Assembly: GCA_049325415.1 (NCBI GenBank)
Contig: JBMOLL010000027.1
Span: 1 to 17,998, forward strand
Source: JBMOLL01 sp049325415
GTDB taxonomy: Bacteria > Bacteroidota > Bacteroidia > Bacteroidales > GCA-2748055
DNA length: 17,998 nt
Reading direction: 5' to 3'
The notes under the pieces were generated by a model. That model was not told where the DNA came from, ran no database searches, and saw only the letters and a list, made by a program, of their open reading frames with translations. Position 1 is the stretch's first letter; each line of letters starts with the position of its first letter. Positions 1-5,974 of this stretch are shown piece after piece. The position numbers and the translations under genes are program-made.

Positions 1-774
1 GCAGATATTGCCCGGGATCTGCCCGGAGCCAGGGCTTATATTGCCGACCCTGTAGTTGTTGATGAGCTGGATGATGTAGCCCGACTCACAGGACACCCGG
101 CATTCAGGCGTAAATCCATCTTTCACGCGCTCAATCAGAAAGCCATTGCACGCACTCATGCGCAGGCTTCCGGTGTGGCCTATGAATCTCTCAACCTGAT
201 CATTGCGCACCTTGGTGGTGGCATTTCTGTCGGTGCCCACAGAAAAGGCCGGGTGATCGATGTCAATAATGCCCTCGACGGAGAAGGACCCTTTACGCCG
301 GAAAGAGCCGGTACCCTTCCGGCCGGAAGCCTTGCGGAATATTGCTTCAGCGAAGGTGCCGACCTGAAAACTGTCCGGCAGATGCTGACCGGTAAAGGCG
401 GAATGGTAGCCTACCTGGGGCATAATAACGCCCTTAAGCTGGAACAGATGGCAAGGGAAGGTGACAACCGGTCTGCCCTTATCCAGGAAGCAATGGGATA
501 CCAGGTCTGTAAGGAGATCGGGGCAATGGCAGTGGTGCTCAAAGGAAAGGTGGATGCCATCCTCATCACAGGCGGAATTGCACATAATCCCGATCTGACA
601 GCCTATATCCGTGAAAGGGTTACCTTTATTGCCCCTGTCTATATTTATCCGGGTGAAGATGAGATGAAAGCCCTGGCCCTGAATGGCCATATGGTCCTCA
701 AGGGCGTACTGGTACCTTCCATCTACAGCGAGGCCGTCTTTGTAAATGGTATCGACTGGGAGACAATGAAATAG
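1..774 (+). CDS. buk: Butyrate kinase, 3' part (5' end outside window)
   Basis: Butyrate kinase converts butyryl-phosphate and ADP to butyrate and ATP in the cytoplasm, the last step of one route of butyrate fermentation. The frame is open from base 1, and 257 residues are visible. Members of the family are about 355 residues, so roughly the first 100 are missing. Acetate/butyrate kinase (ASKHA) hallmarks are present: an HLGGGISVGAH phosphate-binding motif, the following DGEGPFTPERAG stretch, and the adenosine motif ITGGIAHNPD near the C-terminus. A GTG at 175 is internal, since homology-like sequence (RKSIFHALNQKAIAR) continues upstream of it. A phosphate butyryltransferase gene would be expected just upstream, outside the window. 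The stop codon lies one base from the convergent SDR gene's stop. Branched-chain acyl kinases of the same family cannot be excluded. Confidence 0.93.
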   Translation, partial: ADIARDLPGARAYIADPVVVDELDDVARLTGHPAFRRKSIFHALNQKAIARTHAQASGVAYESLNLIIAHLGGGISVGAHRKGRVIDVNNALDGEGPFTPERAGTLPAGSLAEYCFSEGADLKTVRQMLTGKGGMVAYLGHNNALKLEQMAREGDNRSALIQEAMGYQVCKEIGAMAVVLKGKVDAILITGGIAHNPDLTAYIRERVTFIAPVYIYPGEDEMKALALNGHMVLKGVLVPSIYSEAVFVNGIDWETMK

Positions 775-775
775 A

Positions 776-1486
776 TTAAGGTACCGAAACAGATACAGGA
801 AGTATCTTCCCGTTGAAATACCGATAGCCCTCCAGGACAAACCAGCGCAGGAACTTTGCCATCTCCCCGGCCGTAACCGGAGCCTTAAAACCCGGAAAGG
901 CACTGGCCAGCATGTCGGTCTGAACAGCACCCGGAGCAATAGCATTGATGCGGATTCCTGATTCAGCCAGTTCTTCAGCCAGGGCCTCGGTCAGAACAGC
1001 TACCGCGCCTTTTGATGCGCTGTAATACGACAAACCGCTGAATTTTATACTCCCCTGAATGCCCCCCATGCTGCTGATATTGACGATATGCGGTTCATGG
1101 GCGTTTCTGAGCAAAGGCAAAAGTCCCCTGATCATAGCGCCAAGGGAAAAGAAATTGACCTCAAAGATCCTCCGGGCCTCACTGTTGGTGAATTGCTCGA
1201 ATGGTTTGTTGATCAGGGTTCCGGCATTATTGACCAGAACATCAATCTGGTGGGTAATGGAACGGATATACATCGGAAGTACGGATTCCGTGCCATCGGC
1301 ATCTGAAAGGTCAAACTCCACCGTACGCGCCACCTGCAGTCCTGCTCTGGCATTGCATTCCTGTGCCAGTTCATCAAGCAGGGAACGATCCCGGGCAACA
1401 AGGATCAGCTGATGCTCTTTATGAGCCAGTTCAAGGGCAAGTGAGCGCCCTATCCCCCTTGTCACGCCGGTAATGCAAATATTCAT
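776..1486 (-). CDS. Short-chain dehydrogenase/reductase (SDR) family oxidoreductase
   Basis: A cytoplasmic NAD(P)-dependent oxidoreductase of the classical SDR family with unknown substrate. It has 236 residues, a normal length. The Rossmann nucleotide-binding motif TGVTRGIG is at residues 6-13, NNAG at 86-89 and the structural Asn at N111. The catalytic residues are S139, Y155 and K159 (YSASK), followed by the PG motif at 185-186. The ATG at 1486 is chosen over an in-frame TTG two codons upstream because MNICITG starts the Rossmann strand directly. The gene converges on butyrate kinase with a 1-bp gap. The basic residue R10 in the glycine-rich loop hints at NADP(H) preference, which is inference only. 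Confidence 0.9.
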   Translation of the reverse strand: MNICITGVTRGIGRSLALELAHKEHQLILVARDRSLLDELAQECNARAGLQVARTVEFDLSDADGTESVLPMYIRSITHQIDVLVNNAGTLINKPFEQFTNSEARRIFEVNFFSLGAMIRGLLPLLRNAHEPHIVNISSMGGIQGSIKFSGLSYYSASKGAVAVLTEALAEELAESGIRINAIAPGAVQTDMLASAFPGFKAPVTAGEMAKFLRWFVLEGYRYFNGKILPVSVSVP

Positions 1487-1583
1487 AGGCAAAAAATTTA
1501 TCTTCCGACTCTCAGGAATTACATTGAACGAAATTAAAACATTTCAGCGTTTTTACATGAAATTTGGATAATATTGTAGCGAA

Positions 1584-2174
1584 ATGAAACCAAAAGGTTG
1601 CCTGCATCTTATGCTGTTCCTGCTGATCCTTTCAGCAGGCAGCCAGGGTCTTTCCGGACAGAATGAGGAAAGCCGTAAAGGACAGTGGTATGCCCTGCCT
1701 GAAGCCGGCCTTCAATTGGGATATGTCAACTATTTGGATTTAAGCACTTTGTTTGCATACCATCTTACCGATCGACTGTCGGTTGGCGGAGGTCCCCATC
1801 TGTGCTGGTACCTGCAAAAAGGAACGGTTTACAATCCGGAAAGTTTTTCGACCTTTCTCTTCGGAGCCCGGCTGATGACCCGGCTGTCCCTGATCAGGCA
1901 TGGTGAACGATTCATTCCTTTCGGGTTGCTCAATGAATTGTTCCTGCACGCGGAATATGAGGCATTAAATCTTGAAAGAGCGTATTTTGATTACCCCCAG
2001 TACCCTGAATCCGGAAGGTTCTGGCTTCATTCCCTTTTTGCCGGTGCAGGGATCACCCAATCCATCAGTCCATCTGTTTCTTTTTATTATATGGCGCTTT
2101 TCGACTTCTCCGGGGGAATTAACACGGTCTATTCCAATCCCCAGTACCGGATAGGGATGAATATCTATTTCTGA
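1584..2174 (+). CDS. Secreted hypothetical protein, probable small outer-membrane barrel
   Basis: I do not recognise a specific family. The 196-residue product begins with a typical signal peptide: basic MKPKG, then a hydrophobic core to about residue 22, with likely cleavage before QNEE near residue 26. The mature part is rich in aromatic and alternating hydrophobic/polar stretches (for example LQLGYVNYLDLSTLFAYHL and SPSVSFYYMALFDFSGG). It ends in aromatic Phe after GMNIYF, as outer-membrane beta-barrels do. A small outer-membrane barrel or periplasmic protein is inferred. A near-match to the -7 box (TAATATTG, 1569-1576) lies only 7 bases before the ATG, so the promoter is uncertain. The FKBP gene follows on the same strand after 137 bp and probably has its own promoter. 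Confidence 0.75.
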   Translation: MKPKGCLHLMLFLLILSAGSQGLSGQNEESRKGQWYALPEAGLQLGYVNYLDLSTLFAYHLTDRLSVGGGPHLCWYLQKGTVYNPESFSTFLFGARLMTRLSLIRHGERFIPFGLLNELFLHAEYEALNLERAYFDYPQYPESGRFWLHSLFAGAGITQSISPSVSFYYMALFDFSGGINTVYSNPQYRIGMNIYF

Positions 2175-2281
2175 GCTGGATTCCGTATCGTTTTGAACGG
2201 AAAACTGTAATAAGCATAAGGATTTACAAGAATTTAACGTAATTCGGAAAACCAAAACTGGGATATTCCGGTTATAATGAT

Positions 2282-2289
2282 TTTCTTTG
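2282..2289 (+). promoter_or_regulatory. Candidate -7 promoter element for the FKBP gene
   Basis: TTTCTTTG matches the Bacteroidota -7 consensus TAnnTTTG at all but one position and sits 22 bases upstream of the FKBP start codon. I see no convincing -33 TTTG partner, so this is only a candidate. Confidence 0.35.
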
Positions 2290-2311
2290 CACTGAATTTA
2301 AAAAACAAGAT

Positions 2312-2872
2312 ATGAAAGCAGAAAAAGACCGCGTCGTGTCCATAATTTATGATCTGAGAAAAGGTTCATCAACCGGCGAGATCGTCGAATCGCTCAATGA
2401 ATCCAACCCCCTTACCTTTCTTTTCGGAAGCGGAGGTTTACTGCCGAAATTTGAAGAGCAGCTCGAAGGTTTAAATGCAGGGGATCCCTTTCAGTTCCTG
2501 ATGAACTCAGAGGATGCCTATGGCCCTGTTATTGACAGCGCGGTGGTTCCGGTACCGAAAAATATTTTTATCATTGACGGTCAGATTGATTACAATATCC
2601 TCCAGGTAGGCAACACGATCCCCATGATGGATGGTGAGGGCCGCAGGCTGAACGGTGTGGTTACCGAGATCCAGGACGAGGTGGTCATTATGGACTTTAA
2701 TCATCCGATGGCAGGTAGCGATCTGCATTTTACAGGCAGGATCACCGAGGTTCGCGAGGCAAGCGAAGAGGAACTGAGTCATGGCCATGTTCACGGAAAT
2801 CATAACTGCGACTCATGCGACGGTGAGCATGGTCATCACCATGGCGACAGCTGCAGTTGCGGAGGTCACTGA
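2312..2872 (+). CDS. FKBP-type peptidyl-prolyl isomerase, SlyD-like, with His/Cys-rich tail
   Basis: A predicted cytoplasmic prolyl isomerase and chaperone of the SlyD branch. There is no signal peptide. The 186 residues split into an FKBP core (residues about 6-70 and 125-148), an insert-in-flap segment between them, and a metal-binding tail. The core shows the YDLRKGSSTGEIVES opening, the GGLLPKFEEQLEGLNAGD signature (41-58) and the SEDAYG loop (66-71). The tail from residue 157 to 186 holds nine His and four Cys (C166, C169, C181, C183). In SlyD proteins such tails bind Ni2+ and other soft metals, so a role in metallocentre assembly is possible. The last codons overlap the convergent amidase gene by 7 bp. 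Confidence 0.92.
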   Translation: MKAEKDRVVSIIYDLRKGSSTGEIVESLNESNPLTFLFGSGGLLPKFEEQLEGLNAGDPFQFLMNSEDAYGPVIDSAVVPVPKNIFIIDGQIDYNILQVGNTIPMMDGEGRRLNGVVTEIQDEVVIMDFNHPMAGSDLHFTGRITEVREASEEELSHGHVHGNHNCDSCDGEHGHHHGDSCSCGGH

Positions 2873-3660
2873 GAAAGTGTAAAATCATCGGCATCTTTCC
2901 ATACCGGGAAACCATCCCTGAATTCGTTCAGGCTTGACAGCGACAGGGATGTCAGGATGGTACCCGGTTGATTATCCAGCCAGGCAAGAAGGTGGCCGGT
3001 GGGAGACAATACACAACTCCCTCCCCTGTAGCCGATCCCTTCTCCATCATTTCCTGTCCGGTTCACTCCGATAACATAGCACTGGTTTTCCAGTGCTCTT
3101 GCTTTCAGGAGGGTTTCCCACACATGCTGCCTGTTCTCAGGCCAGTTGGCCACATAAACAAGAACATCATAATCACCCCGGTACCTCGCAAAAACCGGGA
3201 AACGGAGATCATAGCAGACCTGGGGCAGAAAACGGAAGGAACCATAGCGGAAAACCATACGTTCCCGGCCCGGGGAAAAATTACGGTCTTCTTCGCCCAT
3301 CCGGAACAGGTGACGTTTATCATAATGCCCGGTCTTTCCATCCGGCGAAATCCAGAGGAAACGGTTATAGTACTTCCCTTTTTCCGTATAGATGATACTG
3401 CCGGCAATTATTCCTTTTAGCTGCCGGGAGAGGTCTTTCAGGCGGCGGAGCAAGAGGTCGTCTTTCCCTACAGCCATCCGGGCGGTATTCATCGTAAAAC
3501 CACTGAGAAACATTTCAGGAAGAACAAAAACATCTCCCTTCCCTGCGTAGGGAAGCATCATTGCTTCAAGCAGTTCCATATTGCTCTTTGGTTCTTGCCA
3601 TACAAGATCTGGCTGAACCAGCACCACCTTTACTGCAGTGCTTTCCTCACTTCTGTCCAT
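2866..3660 (-). CDS. Carbon-nitrogen hydrolase, YafV/Nit2-like omega-amidase
   Basis: A nitrilase-superfamily amidase, probably an omega-amidase that hydrolyses alpha-ketoglutaramate or alpha-ketosuccinamate, the keto acids left by glutamine or asparagine transamination. Numbered from the ATG at 3660 (264 residues), the catalytic triad is E49 (LPEMFLSGF), K115 (YDKRHLF) and C149 (QVCYDLRFP). The downstream YVANWPENR motif is typical of the YafV/Nit2 branch. An in-frame GTG two codons upstream is an alternative start. There is no signal peptide, so it acts in the cytosol. The gene follows the interrupted membrane protein on the same strand by about 40 bp, so co-transcription is possible. The substrate assignment rests on the family only. 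Confidence 0.88.
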   Translation of the reverse strand: MDRSEESTAVKVVLVQPDLVWQEPKSNMELLEAMMLPYAGKGDVFVLPEMFLSGFTMNTARMAVGKDDLLLRRLKDLSRQLKGIIAGSIIYTEKGKYYNRFLWISPDGKTGHYDKRHLFRMGEEDRNFSPGRERMVFRYGSFRFLPQVCYDLRFPVFARYRGDYDVLVYVANWPENRQHVWETLLKARALENQCYVIGVNRTGNDGEGIGYRGGSCVLSPTGHLLAWLDNQPGTILTSLSLSSLNEFRDGFPVWKDADDFTLSQ

Positions 3661-3700
3661 AACCACGGATTAAAAAGACTACAACTGTTTAAAATCCCTG

Positions 3701-4039
3701 CTATTCCTCCTCACTGTCAACAGAAGGGGCATTTATCTCCTTCAGAATGCCGGTCATTAATGGACGATAAAAGGTAAAAAAGAAATTGTCGGGATTCCCT
3801 GTACCTGATCTCTTATACAGGGAGATCAGATTATTTATGATCATTACTTTGGAAAAATGCAGGTTGATTGTATTCTTTCCGAAATCCCCTGTGAGAAAAA
3901 AGAAGTCATCATTGCCCTCGATCACTGCCGGGAAGGTATCCGGCAGACCACTGGCAAGCAGAAGCGCCTTACCCTGTTCAGTGGCATTGAGATTGAAAGT
4001 ACATAATACCTTATTCTTCCCTGGATAGATCAGAGTAAA
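3701..4039 (-). pseudogene. In-frame continuation of the upstream membrane protein beyond a TGA codon
   Basis: Directly after the TGA that ends the 4040-4843 gene, the same frame stays open for 112 more codons (FTLIYPGKNKVLCTF ... INAPSVDSEEE) to a TAG. The translation looks like genuine protein: it alternates hydrophobic and charged residues, contains PAVIEGNDDFFFLTGDFG, and ends in FFFTFYRPLMTGILKEI. No other gene lies here, and the stretch has no ATG of its own near its 5' end (the first GTG is at 3925). I read it as the severed C-terminal domain of the upstream gene, split by a TGG-to-TGA-type nonsense change or a sequencing error. Translational readthrough cannot be excluded. With the TGA read as an amino acid, the whole protein would be 380 residues. 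Confidence 0.75.
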
Positions 4040-4843
4040 TCAACCGTCGTAAGTGACTTCCCCGGAAACATGGAAACGCTTGCGGGCCTCATCGGAAGAA
4101 TATAGAAAACCTTCCTTTACATTGATATCGTCCCCGTCCCGGAGGACGACAACCCGCCGGTCATTATCATTAACCATCATGATCCCGCTTCCGGCGAAAT
4201 CCCATTTTCTTCCCGGTGTTTCGTACCACTCCAGGTAGTTGCCATAAACTTTTATAACCTGTTCGCGGTCGAGGTCTCTTAAATATACCCCTCTCCAGCC
4301 CAGCCAGTATATGTCGAGCAGCTGTTCCATATTGTAGCGCACCAGAGGTTCTGTGGGAGGTGCAAAAAAGTTATATTCGATGACCAGGGGTTTGCGCTGG
4401 TTAAATATCTCCCTGCACAACAAATAGTCGGTATTGTTCAGGCCCCCGTAGCCATATTCACTCACATTCTCTATCCGGGCATCCATCAGTTCCTCTGCGG
4501 TATACCCTTGATTGTCGGCATAATAAAAGACATTTGCCTTTTCAACAACCCGGGGTATATCCTTCAGTTTTGGATATTCAATACGGAAGGAATTCCTTTC
4601 AAAATGAGAACCGTAATAATCAAACCGCAGATCATAGGGCCTGCTGCCCGTGTGCATGATCTTCATGTTATTGAGTATCCAGTTGAAAGCTTTATTCTCG
4701 CTTCCCCTGTATTTCAGCATGGTTTTATTGATGACAACAATTTCTTTCTCTTCCCCCCTTTTTATCAGCCAATAGAGGTGACCAAAGGCAGGAATCAGTA
4801 CGATGACGGCGACGATGATAATAACGATCCTGAGACTTTTCAT
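4040..4843 (-). CDS. Membrane-anchored hypothetical protein, probably truncated by an in-frame TGA
   Basis: Family not recognised by name. The 267-residue product starts with a single transmembrane anchor (residues about 5-26, rich in I/V), followed by a soluble domain presumably outside the inner membrane. Visible conserved-looking blocks are GGLNNTDYLLCREIFNQRKPLVIEYNFFAPPTEPL and MEQLLDIYWLGWRGVYLRDLD. These suggest an alpha/beta fold with a ligand site, but I assign no activity. The stop at 4040-4042 is TGA, and the same frame continues for 112 codons, so the protein is probably missing its last domain. The gene lies between PhoB-like regulator 1 and the omega-amidase, all on the minus strand. 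Confidence 0.72.
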   Translation of the reverse strand: MKSLRIVIIIVAVIVLIPAFGHLYWLIKRGEEKEIVVINKTMLKYRGSENKAFNWILNNMKIMHTGSRPYDLRFDYYGSHFERNSFRIEYPKLKDIPRVVEKANVFYYADNQGYTAEELMDARIENVSEYGYGGLNNTDYLLCREIFNQRKPLVIEYNFFAPPTEPLVRYNMEQLLDIYWLGWRGVYLRDLDREQVIKVYGNYLEWYETPGRKWDFAGSGIMMVNDNDRRVVVLRDGDDINVKEGFLYSSDEARKRFHVSGEVTYDG

Positions 4844-4902
4844 AGCATAAAGCGTTTGTTTATGTATGCGAACCTTTTAATAATCAGCCAAATAAATAGC
4901 GG

Positions 4903-4925
4903 CCTTTCAGAATAGAACTGAAAGG
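4903..4925. terminator. Candidate hairpin terminator downstream of PhoB-like regulator 1
   Basis: A perfect 8-bp inverted repeat, CCTTTCAG / CTGAAAGG, has a 7-base loop. On the plus strand it is followed after six bases by a T-run. On the minus strand, where the regulator gene ends about 50 bp earlier, the downstream bases are only moderately T-rich. It could end regulator transcription before the next minus-strand gene. Confidence 0.4.
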
Positions 4926-4973
4926 TACGAAATTTTTTAATGCAAGTAAATAGCTGATACAGGCCCGACTATC

Positions 4974-5678
4974 TCAACCTGCCGGTTCAAAGCGGTAGCC
5001 GACCCCTTTTATGGTCCTGATCCTGTCCTGCCCGATTTTCTCCCTAAGTTTGCGGATATACACATCGATGGTCCGTTCACAGACCAGGACATCGGGCCCC
5101 CAGACCTGGTTGAAAATCTCCTGCCTGGAGAATACACGGGAAGGTCTGGATGTCAGCAGACTCAGCAGTACAAATTCCTTTTTCGGCAGTTCAAGTTCTT
5201 TACCATCAACAATAACTATGTGTTTTTCCAGGTCAATTCTGACATTCCCTGTCAGATCAGTTTCTTCTGCTACAGGCATTTCAGGTCTCAGGGAATGACC
5301 GCTTCTGCGAAGCAGTGCCCTGATCCGGCTCATCAGGACTTTTGGTCGGATGGGTTTTGTGATATAGTCATCGGCTCCTGCCTCAAAACCTGCGATCTGG
5401 GTATAACTTTCAGCCCTTGCAGTGATCAGGGCCACCACGGTATCCGAAATCCCCTCTGTATGCCGGATCTCATCACAGACTTCTATCCCGTCCATCCCGG
5501 GCATCATCACATCGAGGAGAACGAGATCGGGATGCTCCCTGCGTGTCAATTCAAGGGCTTTTTTCCCATCTTCGGCAGTCAGTACATGAAAGCCTTCCTT
5601 TTTAAGGTTGTAGGAAATAAACTCCCGGATATCTTCTTCATCATCTACGATGAGTATGGTATTTCTGGCTTCTTCCAT
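4974..5678 (-). CDS. PhoB-like response regulator (OmpR/PhoB family), copy 1
   Basis: A two-component transcription factor of 234 residues. The receiver domain (residues 7-118) has the acidic pair D12/D13, phospho-acceptor D56 (LLDVMMPGMDG), T86, and Y105/K108 (DDYITKP). The winged-helix DNA-binding domain (about 140-232) ends in the typical ERTIDVYIRKLREKIG and TIKGVGYRFE signatures. There is no histidine kinase nearby. The gene faces the PiT phosphate transporter across a 296-bp spacer. Its own upstream region carries 11-bp-phased hexamers ending 9 bp before a perfect TAGATTTG -7 box, consistent with autoregulation. A phosphate-response role is inferred from this context, because OmpR-family sequence alone does not define the signal. 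A paralogue lies at 8282-8983. Confidence 0.9.
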   Translation of the reverse strand: MEEARNTILIVDDEEDIREFISYNLKKEGFHVLTAEDGKKALELTRREHPDLVLLDVMMPGMDGIEVCDEIRHTEGISDTVVALITARAESYTQIAGFEAGADDYITKPIRPKVLMSRIRALLRRSGHSLRPEMPVAEETDLTGNVRIDLEKHIVIVDGKELELPKKEFVLLSLLTSRPSRVFSRQEIFNQVWGPDVLVCERTIDVYIRKLREKIGQDRIRTIKGVGYRFEPAG

Positions 5679-5697
5679 CCTGTTCGGTTTATGCCTG

Positions 5698-5753
5698 CAA
5701 ATCTAAGTCCGGCTGTTTAAGTGAATATTAACAGCCTGTTATCAAATAATAAC
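5698..5753 (-). promoter_or_regulatory. Pho-box-like promoter of PhoB-like regulator 1
   Basis: Read on the minus strand, the hexamers GTTATT (5748-5753), ATAACA (5737-5742), TTAATA (5726-5731) and TTAAAC (5715-5720) repeat at exactly 11 bp. After a 9-bp spacer comes TAGATTTG (5698-5705), a perfect TAnnTTTG -7 box, and the start codon follows about 20 bp later. The first hexamer is weak. PhoB/PhoP-type regulators bind direct repeats with this helical phasing immediately upstream of the core promoter. Binding by the adjacent regulator is inferred. Confidence 0.65.
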
Positions 5754-5892
5754 TGCCAGAAATACATGTCTGCAGCCTTTGTTGTGTTGTGAAGTTTTCC
5801 TGGAAACGTGCAGGGTGTGCGCCCGGCGGCGCAGGCAGAAAGGAAGAAGCTGAATCGGGGACCGGTCGTGCGGCAAAAGCCTGACAAACAAC

Positions 5893-5948
5893 TTTACACT
5901 TTGTTAACATTACGTTAATACGGGTTTACCGGAGAAGGGGTACTTTTG
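5893..5948 (+). promoter_or_regulatory. Pho-box-like promoter of the PiT-PhoU transporter
   Basis: Four hexamers at an exact 11-bp period, TTTACA (5893), TTAACA (5904), TTAATA (5915) and TTACCG (5926), are followed by a 9-bp spacer. The perfect -7 box TACTTTTG (5941-5948) comes next, and the PiT start codon is 26 bp further on. There is no good -33 TTTG element, as expected when an activator substitutes for it. Hexamer type, phasing and spacing equal those found in front of the divergent regulator gene. Activation under phosphate limitation is inferred. Confidence 0.7.
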
Positions 5949-5974
5949 ACACAGTTTTAACATTATTTCCCACA

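Noticed and set aside
2223..2239. TTTACA and TTAACG 11 bp apart upstream of the FKBP gene, as a fourth Pho-like site
   Set aside because: There are only two units, and they lie over 40 bp from the -7 candidate rather than 8-9 bp.
5220..5720. A 166-codon plus-strand open frame across PhoB-like regulator 1
   Set aside because: It is antisense to a well-conserved response regulator and runs through its promoter. No domain is recognisable in it.
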